Shown here: piece after piece, positions 55,149 to 63,371 of the stretch
Layout of the letters: each line of letters begins with the position of its first letter
Numbering within the stretch: position 1 is the stretch's first letter
Origin: Bacteroidota bacterium
GTDB taxonomy: Bacteria; Bacteroidota; Bacteroidia; Cytophagales; Cyclobacteriaceae
Assembly (NCBI GenBank): GCA_018267285.1
Contig: JAFDYU010000008.1
Location: forward strand, 124,001 to 188,000
Length of the DNA: 64,000 nucleotides
Reading direction: 5' to 3'
The notes under the pieces: model-generated
The model's input: only the letters and a program-made list of their open reading frames with translations
The model's database searches: none
Told to the model about the DNA's origin: nothing
Made by a program: the position numbers and the translations under genes

Positions 55149-56102
55149 TTGGATATTTCATTCATTATTCCTGCCAAGGACGAAGAAGAATCGATACCGG
55201 AATTAACTTCGTGGATAAGCCGTGTGATGCAAACGCACGGCTTTTCGTACGAAGTTATTTTTATTGATGACGGCAGCAGCGATGGCACCTGGGAACAAAT
55301 TAAAAAGCAACGCGAATCAAACCCTTCGATAAAAGGATTGAAGTTCAACCGCAATTTTGGGAAAGCGGCTGCTTTGCAAGTGGGTTTTAAAGAAGCGCAA
55401 GGCGAAGTAGTGGTTACCATGGATGCCGACTTGCAAGACAGCCCCGAAGAAGTGCCGGAGCTGTACAAAATGATAAAAGAACAAAAGTTTGATTTGGTGA
55501 GCGGATGGAAAAAAAAACGCCACGACCCCATTTCAAAAACACTGCCCTCAAAATTTTTTAATGCCGTTACGCGCAGGATGTCGGGAATAAAACTGCACGA
55601 CTTCAACTGCGGACTGAAAGCCTACAACAGCCAGGTGGTAAAAAACATTTCGGTGTATGGCGATATGCACCGCTTTATTCCGGTGATTGCCAAGTGGGCA
55701 GGCTTTGCAAAGATTGGAGAGAAGGTGGTGGAGCACCGCGAGCGCAAATACGGTTACAGTAAATTTGGATGGAGGCGATTGATCAGTGGTTTTTTAGATT
55801 TACTCACGCTGATGTTTGTAGGGAAATTTGCGAAAAAGCCCATGCACTTTTTCGGCACCATGGGCATTCTTTCCTTTTTATTTGGCTTTGGTTTCACTAT
55901 AAAAATTTTGTGGGACAAAATGGATTCGATTTACATCTCCAAAATACCGCTGAAACGAGAAGTGTATCAGCAACCGATATTTTATCTTGCACTCGTTGCA
56001 CTTGTAATTGGCGTTCAGCTTTTTCTTACGGGCTTTTTGGCTGATTTGCTGGCCCGACAATCGGTTTCGAAGAAAGATTACTTGATTGTGGAGAGCGTTT
56101 AA
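55149..56102 (+). CDS. family 2 glycosyltransferase (DPM1/GtrB-like)
   Basis: A 317-residue GT2 enzyme. The nucleotide-sugar site is visible in ISFIIPAKDEEESI near residue 3, VIFIDDGSSDGTWE near residue 35 and VVTMDADLQDSPEEV near residue 93, which holds the catalytic-type D-A-D. The C-terminal third has two to three membrane helices (FFGTMGILSFLFGFGFTI and PIFYLALVALVIGVQLFL), as in polyprenyl-phosphate glycosyltransferases. It probably moves a sugar onto a lipid carrier. The TTG start at 55149 is 7 bases after the DUF4199 stop. Donor and acceptor are unknown. Confidence 0.9.
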   Translation: MDISFIIPAKDEEESIPELTSWISRVMQTHGFSYEVIFIDDGSSDGTWEQIKKQRESNPSIKGLKFNRNFGKAAALQVGFKEAQGEVVVTMDADLQDSPEEVPELYKMIKEQKFDLVSGWKKKRHDPISKTLPSKFFNAVTRRMSGIKLHDFNCGLKAYNSQVVKNISVYGDMHRFIPVIAKWAGFAKIGEKVVEHRERKYGYSKFGWRRLISGFLDLLTLMFVGKFAKKPMHFFGTMGILSFLFGFGFTIKILWDKMDSIYISKIPLKREVYQQPIFYLALVALVIGVQLFLTGFLADLLARQSVSKKDYLIVESV

Positions 56103-56441
56103 TTCGAGTCTCTAAAAATACGAAAAGCCTGAGCTTTTGTCGGCTTACCCAACGGACTCCTACGGAGAGCCTGCAAGAAAGAGTGATACAGAGCTCTAAA
56201 CCGGATTGCATACTTCTTCTGATTTTTGAACTTTTATTCGAGTATTTTTGTCACGCTTACTAGTTCGTTCTTTGAATTCGTTAGCGGCAGGGATAGTAGC
56301 GAAAAGCCTCCCGAGGCTGCGCTCGGGATAAACTCCGCGCGCTTGATGGCCGAGGGAGCTTGTAGCAGATAGCCCGGTGGCGTTTCGCCAGCCGCCCAAG
56401 CAATCTCAAGACCTTGAGACTCACTACTCAATACTATTATT
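56103..56441. other. gap between the glycosyltransferase and ssrA, no supported gene
   Basis: About 340 bases. There are short hairpins (AAAAGC-CTGA-GCTTTT at 56121-56136 and TCCCGAG-gctgcg-CTCGGGA near 56309-56328) and short minus-strand frames. None looks like a gene. A promoter for ssrA should lie near its right end but no clear consensus was seen. Confidence 0.4.
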
Positions 56442-56834
56442 GGGGCTGACCGGTTTTGACAGGATGCGCGGGGGTGTATGCCAGCATGCAGGCTCGTGGG
56501 ATGAGAGCCTTGAAAGATAGTCCTACCAATTTACGTGGCGAGAATACTTACGCCATGGCTGCTTAATCTGAACTAAGTTTGGATAAGCTTATCCGCTGAT
56601 AAGATCGGTGGAGGCCATCATCGCTCACTTTTTCTGTTTTGTGGAAAGTGAATAGCGGTGTCGTTCGGCAAAACTGGGCCGCTGTGTGTTGCGCACGGCT
56701 GTCGAGATAACAGCAACTACGGAATAACTCAGGCTGTTGATGGCCTTGCTACTCCCGACAATTAAAATCAACTAAGCATGTAGAACGTACACGTTCGTCT
56801 TCTCTGGACCAGGGTTCGATTCCCTGCAGCTCCA
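56442..56834 (+). ncRNA. ssrA: transfer-messenger RNA (tmRNA)
   Basis: Starts with GGGGCTGACCGG and ends with GGGTTCGATTCCCTGCAGCTCCA; the acceptor stem forms between GGGGCTG and CAGCTCC (with one G-U pair). The tag frame GGC GAG AAT ACT TAC GCC ATG GCT GCT TAA is at 56537-56566 and encodes GENTYAMAA. The alanine loaded on the tRNA-like end precedes it. tmRNA rescues stalled ribosomes and marks the broken product for proteases. The 3' CCA is not fully encoded, so it must be added. A terminator follows. Confidence 0.97.
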
Positions 56835-56850
56835 CAACTCACGCAAAAGC

Positions 56851-56891
56851 AAAAGCCCGAACCCTGTAATATGGTTTCGGGCTTTTTGTTT
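56851..56891 (+). terminator. intrinsic terminator of ssrA
   Basis: The stem AAAGCCCGAAcC (56852-56863) pairs with GgTTTCGGGCTTT (56873-56885) around a short loop, followed by TTGTTTT. It lies 17 bases after the tmRNA 3' end. Confidence 0.88.
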
Positions 56892-56971
56892 TAAACTATT
56901 TGAATCGATGACGTTTTTTTGATAGATAAAAAAGGTGTTACTGAATATTGCAAATATTTTGAGCTAATCAC

Positions 56972-57004
56972 AAAAAAGGAAGGCCGCCCTTTGAGGCAGC
57001 CTTC
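56972..57004 (-). terminator. intrinsic terminator of the YfiR-like gene
   Basis: On the minus strand, GAAGGCTGCC (57004-56995) pairs with GGCGGCCTTC around a five-base loop (one G-U), followed by CTTTTTTG. It lies 25 bases after the gene's stop. Confidence 0.8.
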
Positions 57005-57028
57005 AACAATCTACACAAACCCAATTTC

Positions 57029-57544
57029 TTAGATAAGTATTGCCATGCTGGTCAACGAACTCGAAACTTTCAGGTTTGAAGCTTCGATGGCGTGCTGGTT
57101 CAATTCGAATTTCAATTTGTCGTCAACGGTTTTGAAGTTGATGCAGCTTCCTTTCATGCCCAGGTCGCTGCGGTCGGTTACCACCAACGTGCCTTTGCCT
57201 TTAACCTTATCGTTTACGGCTACAAAATCACCGCTCTTGCTGCGGTCGATAAACACCACTTGGCAATCGGTTACTTCAGAAGCGTTTTTAAAATTTTTGA
57301 TTACATACGTTTTGTTTCCTTTGGCTTTGCCGGAATACCACGTGTTGAGTGTGTTGTAGATATCGTTGTTACCCACAACGCCAATAATAAACTCTTTGCT
57401 GTTATCGTTGGTGGGCCATTGAACGTATTTCACGAAGTTGAAAACCATCATTGAATATACTTCGTGCATCGGACGGTTCTGAGCAACTGTTGCTGAGCTT
57501 ATCGTCATTACCAGTGCTGCTACTACTAACTTTATTGTCTTCAT
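57029..57544 (-). CDS. exported YfiR-family (DUF4154) protein
   Basis: A 171-residue protein with a signal peptide (about 1-21, ending ATVAQ). The DUF4154/YfiR pattern is visible: VYSMMVFNFVKYVQWPTN, then EFIIGVVGNNDIYNTLN, CQVVFIDRSKS, GTLVVTDRSDLGMKG and FELNQHAIEASNLKVSSSL. In Pseudomonas, YfiR is a periplasmic protein that holds the diguanylate cyclase YfiN in check. No partner cyclase lies nearby, and Bacteroidota versions are usually found alone. It acts in the periplasm. A terminator follows; the 290 bases before it hold its leader. Confidence 0.85.
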   Translation of the reverse strand: MKTIKLVVAALVMTISSATVAQNRPMHEVYSMMVFNFVKYVQWPTNDNSKEFIIGVVGNNDIYNTLNTWYSGKAKGNKTYVIKNFKNASEVTDCQVVFIDRSKSGDFVAVNDKVKGKGTLVVTDRSDLGMKGSCINFKTVDDKLKFELNQHAIEASNLKVSSSLTSMAILI

Positions 57545-57776
57545 ATTTTTTTGTTTTTAGTTTGTGATTGACGATGCAAAAGTAGAGCAGCTACTGCGCG
57601 TAGAAAGAACTACATTGCCTCAGCTCTATCAGATGTAAGTTTCGTTTAGCTGCTGTTAAGTAAAAACAAGATTACATCACCGGATTGACAAGGCAAGTAT
57701 ATTTATTCTGCAAAAAAGAGTCTTTGTAAAATTTTATTTGGAAACTAATTTTCGTTAGGCAAAAAGCGGAAAATAT

Positions 57777-57811
57777 AAACGTGCATCTTTTTTAAAGGTA
57801 GATGCACGTTT
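57777..57811 (-). terminator. hairpin terminator after the DUF502 gene
   Basis: Arms AAACGTGCATCT (57777-57788) and AGATGCACGTTT (57800-57811) are perfectly complementary over 12 bp with an 11-base loop. On the minus strand a T-rich stretch (ATATTTTCC) follows. It lies 24 bases after the stop at 57835. The rest of the 290-base gap holds no gene. Confidence 0.75.
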
Positions 57812-57834
57812 CCGTGTATTTCTAATGTGGAAAT

Positions 57835-58404
57835 TTAAGACGAGGTGGTTTCAAACCCGGAAACACCACCCGAAACGATGAATTTCATGGCCACAGGGCC
57901 CGGAATATTGAGGGGTTTTACATTTTCTCTGGGCACCACATAATGATCGCCTGCCACCGCATACGATTGCGGAAAGTAAACAACCACCATTTCTTTTAAA
58001 CCGAGCTCAGAAAGATCGGCTTGTGTGATGAAGCCAATGCGGTGCAGCTGGTTCTCTTTATTAATAGTAACCAGCACCGGGCGGTCGAATTTCTTCTTGT
58101 CGCCAACAAATGCCGCCAAAAGATCTTTAACTGACGAATAAATCAGCTTTACCAGCGGAATGCGCGCCACCAAGTGGTCGAACCATTCGCCCAGCCTTCT
58201 AAAAGCGAAAATGGACGAGAAATACCCGAAGATGGTGATGGCCGATAAGATAATAACAAACCCAAGCCCGGGGTAGGGCAAGGGCAGCCGCGTGTCAAGC
58301 CAGATAAACGAGATATAAATAAAATAAACGGTTGCGATTAAGGGTACAATGAAAATAGTACCGCTAAAAAAGTACCGGATGATCCGACTTAAAAAACTTT
58401 TCAT
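57835..58404 (-). CDS. DUF502 membrane protein
   Basis: A 189-residue protein with two N-terminal membrane helices: YFFSGTIFIVPLIATVYFIY and LGFVIILSAITIFGYFSSIF. The soluble part shows the DUF502 pattern: LVARIPLVKLIYSSVKDLLA, VLVTINKENQLHRIGFITQ and VVYFPQSYAVAGDHYVVP. DUF502 proteins occur in bacteria and plants (LIKE COV). Their role is not well known; in plants they affect trafficking. The ATG at 58404 is 36 bases after the miaA stop on the same strand, so they may be cotranscribed. Confidence 0.88.
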   Translation of the reverse strand: MKSFLSRIIRYFFSGTIFIVPLIATVYFIYISFIWLDTRLPLPYPGLGFVIILSAITIFGYFSSIFAFRRLGEWFDHLVARIPLVKLIYSSVKDLLAAFVGDKKKFDRPVLVTINKENQLHRIGFITQADLSELGLKEMVVVYFPQSYAVAGDHYVVPRENVKPLNIPGPVAMKFIVSGGVSGFETTSS

Positions 58405-58440
58405 TATACAAAATTAACGAATAACAACTACGTAAAACGA

Positions 58441-59334
58441 TCAAACGCTTTTCAGATCAAGCCAGTTCAATAATTCACCTGTACTTTCAAACCAACTCAC
58501 TTCCGCATCGCGTTGAAACCAGGTAAGCTGCCGCTTGGCATACCTGCGCGAGTTTCTTTTTAGCAAGCGCACCGCTTCTTCATAACTATATTCGCCATCG
58601 AGGTAACCAAAGATTTCGCGGTAGCCCACCGTTTGCAGGGCGTTGAGCTCTTTAAATGTGCGAAGCTGTTCGGCCTCTTCAAAAAGTCCGGCTTCAATCA
58701 TGTTATCCATCCGCGCATCGATGCGTTGATAAAGTTGCTCGCGGGGAAGGTTTAACCCGACTTTTAGTATCTCAAAATCATGGTTAATTTTTTTCTTCGA
58801 ACGCAATTCGCTTATGGATTTACCCGATGAACGCAACAATTCCAATGCACGCATCAACCGTTGCGGGTTTTGTTGATCTACGGCAGAAAAAAAATCGGGA
58901 TCGGCATGTTTTACTTCTTGCTGCAACCACATCAGCCCTTTTGCATGATATTGAGTAAGAATTTCCAGCCGCACGCCATCGGACACATCGGGCAGATGGT
59001 CAAAACCTTCAAGGGCAGCTTTGATATACAAACCGGAGCCGCCCACCATTATCAGCCAATTGTGTTTTTTAAAAAGTTGATGAATAAGTTGCAGTGCATC
59101 GCGGCCGTATTGGCCCGCATCGTAATCTTCTTGAATGGATTTGTTGTTGATGAAGTGATGTGTGATTTTTTTTAGCTCTTCGTGCGAAGGCTTTGCCGTG
59201 CCGATATGAAGTTCCTTAAAAAACTGCCGCGAGTCGGCAGAGATAATTTCAGTTTTGAGTTTTTCGGCAACGGCAATGGCAGCAGCGGTTTTACCTACTG
59301 CTGTGGGGCCAACGATGACGACAAGTTTTTTCAC
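58441..59334 (-). CDS. miaA: tRNA dimethylallyltransferase
   Basis: A 297-residue enzyme that adds an isopentenyl group to A37 of tRNAs reading codons that start with U. The P-loop is VGPTAVGKTAAAIA near residue 8, followed by IISADSRQFFKELHIGTAKP, LIMVGGSGLYIKAALEG and later ALELLRSSGKSISEL. The closing AVRLLKRNSRRYAKRQLTWFQRD gives the RNA-binding arginines. Length fits the family. GTG start at 59334. It lies between the DUF502 gene and the ParDE pair. It uses dimethylallyl diphosphate from the isoprenoid pathway, in which dxr (27 kb) acts. Confidence 0.97.
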   Translation of the reverse strand: MKKLVVIVGPTAVGKTAAAIAVAEKLKTEIISADSRQFFKELHIGTAKPSHEELKKITHHFINNKSIQEDYDAGQYGRDALQLIHQLFKKHNWLIMVGGSGLYIKAALEGFDHLPDVSDGVRLEILTQYHAKGLMWLQQEVKHADPDFFSAVDQQNPQRLMRALELLRSSGKSISELRSKKKINHDFEILKVGLNLPREQLYQRIDARMDNMIEAGLFEEAEQLRTFKELNALQTVGYREIFGYLDGEYSYEEAVRLLKRNSRRYAKRQLTWFQRDAEVSWFESTGELLNWLDLKSV

Positions 59335-59355
59335 GGAGTAAAAATACAGTGTGCG

Positions 59356-59658
59356 TTATTCTTGAATTCTATTTTTCAAGTCCATTCGGCTATGAAGAAT
59401 TCTCGCTACCTCAATTTCATGTTTCATTATTCGCCTGAAGAAGATAATATGTTGACCGACTTTACTACCTAAAATTTCACTATGAATTTCAGGATATTTC
59501 TTTGCTCTGAGTTTTCCATCGGCTAATCCTTGACAGCTATCCAGCAGCATGAAATAATATTTGTCGGCCTGATCTTCAGACCAGGTTTCAAAAGTATATT
59601 CCCAAATGCTTGATAGGTCTTGAACAGCTTTATTTGAAAGAGTGTAGCGATTAGGCAT
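59356..59658 (-). CDS. parE: ParE-family toxin
   Basis: A 100-residue toxin of the RelE/ParE superfamily. It shows YTLSNKAVQDLSSIWEYTFE, then DKYYFMLLDSCQGLADG, YPEIHSEILGSKVGQHIIFF and EIEVARILHSRMDLKNRI, the order found in ParE partners of ParD. ParE toxins poison DNA gyrase. Its ATG at 59658 overlaps the upstream ParD-like gene by 8 bases, the usual order with antitoxin first. This is the second toxin-antitoxin pair in the window. Confidence 0.9.
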   Translation of the reverse strand: MPNRYTLSNKAVQDLSSIWEYTFETWSEDQADKYYFMLLDSCQGLADGKLRAKKYPEIHSEILGSKVGQHIIFFRRIMKHEIEVARILHSRMDLKNRIQE

Positions 59659-59902
59659 TTCTTCTCTTCGCTGATTTCAGCTTAGCGAGATGCTTTTTTG
59701 CATTGAAATTCTTTGCCACTCCACTTTCAATACCAACCTCAATGGCTTTTTTTAACACAGCAATTTTTGCTTCTTCCTCCTCGAGCAAACGAAGCCCGGC
59801 TCTGATAACCTCACTCGCGTTTTTATATCTGCCCGCAGATACTTTTTTATCAACAAAAATTTCAAAATGATCTCCCAGCGATATGGAAGTGTTTCTACCC
59901 AT
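59651..59902 (-). CDS. parD: ParD-family antitoxin
   Basis: An 83-residue protein. The N-terminus MGRNTSISLGDHFEIFVDK is the ribbon-helix-helix DNA-binding part. The next helix, GRYKNASEVIRAGLRLLEEE, is the family core. The C-terminal residues (LKKAIEVGIESGVAKNF...) bind the toxin. ParD represses its own promoter and blocks ParE. The ATG at 59902 has AT-rich sequence upstream. The stop overlaps the toxin start by 8 bases, so both are translated from one mRNA. Confidence 0.92.
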   Translation of the reverse strand: MGRNTSISLGDHFEIFVDKKVSAGRYKNASEVIRAGLRLLEEEEAKIAVLKKAIEVGIESGVAKNFNAKKHLAKLKSAKRRNA

Positions 59903-60135
59903 ATTTACATTTTCGTAAATGTACCAAAAATTGGTAATTCAGTGAAAAAATTCAACTTGGAAATCGCAGCAGTAGTTAACCTACAGTCGTTGGCCAACGA
60001 TAACAACAAACTTTTTCACCCTTCAAAAATAGTCTTTTGTTAACAGTGCTTAGCCTTGTACCGAATTCATCAATCAAATTTTGTTGAATTTGGCTGTTTG
60101 AATCCGTACCTTGCTGCCCAATTCCACTACGAAAA

Positions 60136-60408
60136 ATGATTAAGTACACCACCCAATTCCTGACTAAACTCGAAGATTTAATAGCCGAGTCGGATTACAT
60201 GTTGCGCTATGAAAAAGGAAATTTTAAAGCAGGCTATTGTTTATTGAAGGAACAGAAAATAATGATCGTGAATAAATTTTTTACCATGGAAGGTAAGATC
60301 AATGCCTTGCTCGATATTTTAAAAACGGTGCCGTTGGAGACTTCCAAATTTTCCGAAAAAAACATTAAACTGTACGAAGAGCTGACCAAAGCCGAAGTCA
60401 GTATTTAA
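60136..60408 (+). CDS. conserved hypothetical protein, 90 residues
   Basis: Not recognised. It is short, hydrophilic and mainly alpha/beta: MIKYTTQFLTKLEDLIAES, then YMLRYEKGNFKAGYCLLKE, IMIVNKFFTMEGKINALLDI and KNIKLYEELTKAEVS. No signal peptide, membrane helix or Cys cluster is seen. The coding pattern and ATG are convincing. Small proteins of this kind are widespread in Bacteroidota with no assigned role. It stands alone: ParD is divergent and the Uma2 remnant starts 36 bases downstream. Confidence 0.7.
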   Translation: MIKYTTQFLTKLEDLIAESDYMLRYEKGNFKAGYCLLKEQKIMIVNKFFTMEGKINALLDILKTVPLETSKFSEKNIKLYEELTKAEVSI

Positions 60409-60443
60409 TTAGGTGCTCAGCCATAAAACTTCTAACTTAGAAT

Positions 60444-60972
60444 ATGCAAGCTGCGTTACATCCCCCAAAAACAATAATGGAAGTTTACCGAATGCTTCCG
60501 GAGGGAACGCGTGCAGAGCTGATAAACGATCAATTATTTATGTCGCCAGCACCAAGCCTAAGTCATCAGGACTCAACACTTGACCTAGCAAGTGAGATCC
60601 GCAGTTTTGTAAAGAAAAATAAATTGGGCAGAGTATTTGTCTCACCCGTTGATGTTTTTCTCAATAAAAAAAACGCAGTTCAGCCTGATGTGGTTTTTGT
60701 TTTTAATGACAACATAAATATCTTAAGAGAAGATGGGGTTTATGGAACACCGGATTTAGTTATTGAGGTACTTTCTCCTGGAACTGAAAAATTTGATCGG
60801 GAAGAAAAGAAAAAAACTTTACGAAAAGTGTGGAGTCAAAGAATATTGGATTGTTGACCCTAACTCGAAGGAAAGCAAAGGCTATCAGTTAAAAAATTTG
60901 AAATACGTTTTGTTCAAGCAAGAGAAAGGTAAGCTCTCATCGGCTCTTCTTAAACATTCCTTTAAGTTCTAA
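60444..60972 (+). pseudogene. Uma2-family nuclease gene with a frameshift
   Basis: The first frame gives MQAALHPPKTIMEVYRMLPE, MSPAPSLSHQ, FVSPVDVFLNKKNAVQPDVV and TPDLVIEVLSPGTEKFDRE, the Uma2 pattern of a PD-(D/E)XK-type nuclease. It then stops at 60857. The expected continuation, KLYEKCGVKEYWIVDPNSKE, is in the next frame and runs to 60972. The break falls in a run of seven A at 60810-60816; with six A the frames join to a protein of about 175 residues. It is either a one-base insertion that inactivated the gene or a sequencing error. The PhnP-like gene starts 3 bases after it. Confidence 0.75.
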
Positions 60973-60975
60973 CTT

Positions 60976-61758
60976 TTGAAAATCACATTTCTGGGCACCG
61001 GCACTTCGCAAGGCGTACCCGTGATCGGGTGTGCGTGCGAAGTATGTCGCTCGCTCGATTATCGCGATAAGCGACTAAGGGTTTCGGTGCTGATTGAGGC
61101 AGACGCTTGCCTGCCGAACAAGCAGGGAAAAAATATTGTGATCGACACCGGCCCTGATTTCCGGCAGCAGATGTTGCGCGATCGGGTAGCACGCCTCGAG
61201 GCCGTGTTGCTCACCCATTCGCACAAAGACCACATTGCCGGCCTAGACGATGTACGGGCATTTAATTTTTTACAAAAGTCGGGTATGCCGATCTACGGCA
61301 CTGCATCTACGCTGGAACAGATCAAACGCGAGTATCATTACGCTTTTGATGCGGTAAGGTACCCTGGCATCCCGGTGCTCGATCTACATGAAATCGGAGA
61401 AGAAGAATTTGAAATTGACGGAATAAAAATTACTCCTTTGCCGGTCATGCACTTGCACATGCCGGTGCTTGGTTTTAGAATCGGCTCATTCAGTTATATC
61501 ACCGATGCAAAATCAATTGCAGAAACTACCGTTGAAAAACTGAAGGGAACGAAGGTGATGGTACTCAACGCGCTTCAAAAAGAAAATCATCTTTCGCATT
61601 TCACGTTGGACGAAGCCATAGTGCAAGCCCAAAAAATTGGAGCGGAACAAACCTACTTTACACACATCAGCCATAAGATGGGGCTGCATCAGTCCGTAGC
61701 CAAAGAATTGCCTGCCGGAATGGCTTTGGCATACGATGGCTTGACGTTAACTTTGTAA
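60976..61758 (+). CDS. MBL-fold hydrolase, PhnP-like
   Basis: A 260-residue metallo-beta-lactamase-fold hydrolase. The N-terminus FLGTGTSQGVPVIGCACEVC is typical of PhnP-type phosphodiesterases. The zinc motif THSHKDHIAGLDDVRAFN is near residue 81. HLHMPVLGFRIGSFSYITDAK and THISHKMGL supply the further ligands. PhnP proper acts on phosphoribosyl 1,2-cyclic phosphate; without other phn genes nearby the substrate here is open. The TTG start at 60976 fits. The next gene's GTG directly follows its TAA. Confidence 0.85.
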   Translation: MKITFLGTGTSQGVPVIGCACEVCRSLDYRDKRLRVSVLIEADACLPNKQGKNIVIDTGPDFRQQMLRDRVARLEAVLLTHSHKDHIAGLDDVRAFNFLQKSGMPIYGTASTLEQIKREYHYAFDAVRYPGIPVLDLHEIGEEEFEIDGIKITPLPVMHLHMPVLGFRIGSFSYITDAKSIAETTVEKLKGTKVMVLNALQKENHLSHFTLDEAIVQAQKIGAEQTYFTHISHKMGLHQSVAKELPAGMALAYDGLTLTL

Positions 61759-63315
61759 GTGCACAATAATTTTTATTTACTGCGTCAGCTGAGTTCCCAA
61801 CTCAACAAGCAAATTGTGGGTTACACGGTTGTATCCTGCTTCAGCCAAAATAAAGATGAATTGGTTATGGAGTTAAGCAGCACACACGAAACTTTTTTTA
61901 TCAAAGCAAATGTATCGACCAACTGGAGTTGCCTTTCATTTCCTTCGGGCTTCCATCGTGCACGGAAAAACAGCATTGATCTTTTTGATGAAATCATTTT
62001 GCAAAAAATTAAATCAGTGAGACAATTTGAAAACGAAAGAGCCTTTGCACTGGAATTGGAAAATGACCTGTCGTTGATTTTTAAAATGCACGGTAATAAA
62101 TCGAATGTGCTGCTCCTCAAGCAAAATAAAATACAACAAATCTTTAAAAATCAACTTAAAACAGATTTTGAAATAGATATAGATCGATTGGATACAACAA
62201 TAGAGTTTGGCAAAGGGAACTTCGAAAAAAATATAAGCCGACTTCGCCCCGTTTATTTCACGCTGGGGAGCGTGGTGTTTGATTTTTTAGAAGAACAAAA
62301 TTTTGATTTGCTCAGTAGCGATGAAAAATGGGGAGTATTCAACAAAACAATAGAGCGACTGAAGCAGCCCGCGTACTTTGTTACGGAATATGGCGAGCGA
62401 CTGATATTAAGTTTATTGCCTCTTGGTAAAATTAGTAAAGAATTTGCTGATCCGATTACGGCACTCAATTTTTTTGCCGATAAAACCGTACGCGACCATG
62501 CTTTCTACACCGAAAAAAGACAAGCTATTTCCAAATTAGAAGCACAGTTAAAAAACTCTAAAAATTATCTTGACAAAAACAAAAGAAAATTACAAGAAAT
62601 TGAAAACGACCATCACTACCAGCTGTGGGCCGACCTGCTCATGGCCAATTTGCACTTTGTAAAACAAGGCAAAGATGAAGTTGTGCTCAATAATTTTTAC
62701 GATGAAAAGCCGATAGCCATTAAACTGAAAAAAGAACTATCCCCGCAGAAAAACGCTGAAGTATTTTACCGAAAGGCTAAGAACCGGCAGATCGAGATTG
62801 AAAAGTTGAAAGAAGGCATTTCGCGAAAACAAACCCAAGAGGTTAAGTGGCATTCCACAATAGAATCAATCCGTCAAGCTCAAGACCTAAAACACTTACG
62901 AGAAATAGTAAATCTTTCGGGTGTTGCGAAGACAGCCGATGCCAAAGAAGCGGTTTTACCTTATCGCGAATTTGAATTTAAAAGCTACAAAATCTGGGTA
63001 GGCAAAAATGCAGAGGCCAACGATAAGCTCACCTTGAAATATTCTTTTAAAGAAGATTTGTGGCTGCACGCCAAAGATGTGGCCGGATCGCATGTGTTGA
63101 TCAAGCATCAATCCGGAAAAAAAATTCCAAAGGAAGTGGTCGAGTATGCCGCACGCCTCGCTGCATTTTATTCTAAAAGAAAAAATGAATCACTTTGCCC
63201 CGTAGCGTACACACCCAAAAAATTTGTACGAAAGCGAAAAGGCGATCCGGCAGGTGCGGTGGTTGTAGAACGGGAAGAAGTGATTTTGGTCGAGCCTTTG
63301 GGCGTTAATAGTTAA
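61759..63315 (+). CDS. NFACT/RqcH-like ribosome quality-control protein
   Basis: A 518-residue protein of the NFACT family, which includes Rqc2/RqcH/FbpA. The N-domain (about 1-240) has KSVRQFENERAFALELEND and KMHGNKSNVLLLKQNKIQQI. A coiled coil follows (KRQAISKLEAQLKNSKNYLDKN, abbreviated in effect to about residues 255-290), then the DUF814/NFACT-R domain with DLWLHAKDVAGSHVLIKH and KRKGDPAGAVVVER. RqcH binds 50S subunits with a blocked tRNA and adds Ala tails. The N-domain lacks some conserved bacterial residues that I know, so activity is uncertain. GTG start immediately after the previous stop. Confidence 0.85.
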   Translation: MHNNFYLLRQLSSQLNKQIVGYTVVSCFSQNKDELVMELSSTHETFFIKANVSTNWSCLSFPSGFHRARKNSIDLFDEIILQKIKSVRQFENERAFALELENDLSLIFKMHGNKSNVLLLKQNKIQQIFKNQLKTDFEIDIDRLDTTIEFGKGNFEKNISRLRPVYFTLGSVVFDFLEEQNFDLLSSDEKWGVFNKTIERLKQPAYFVTEYGERLILSLLPLGKISKEFADPITALNFFADKTVRDHAFYTEKRQAISKLEAQLKNSKNYLDKNKRKLQEIENDHHYQLWADLLMANLHFVKQGKDEVVLNNFYDEKPIAIKLKKELSPQKNAEVFYRKAKNRQIEIEKLKEGISRKQTQEVKWHSTIESIRQAQDLKHLREIVNLSGVAKTADAKEAVLPYREFEFKSYKIWVGKNAEANDKLTLKYSFKEDLWLHAKDVAGSHVLIKHQSGKKIPKEVVEYAARLAAFYSKRKNESLCPVAYTPKKFVRKRKGDPAGAVVVEREEVILVEPLGVNS

Positions 63316-63371
63316 TAGTTGTTCGTAATTGTAACTCACCAACAACAAATAACAGATAACTAACAATTAGA

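Noticed and set aside
56196-56431. Minus-strand frames of 65-67 codons before ssrA
   Set aside because: They overlap each other in different frames, have no homologue that I recognise and lie over hairpins; better left as non-coding.
56790-56836. A tRNA gene ending at 56834
   Set aside because: The T-arm and acceptor 3' half belong to tmRNA; the matching 5' half is at 56442, with the tag frame in between.
60805-60830. Programmed -1 frameshift at the A-run of the Uma2 gene
   Set aside because: The continuation is in the +1 (or -2) frame, not -1, and no pseudoknot or stop-context is seen, so a one-base insertion is simpler.
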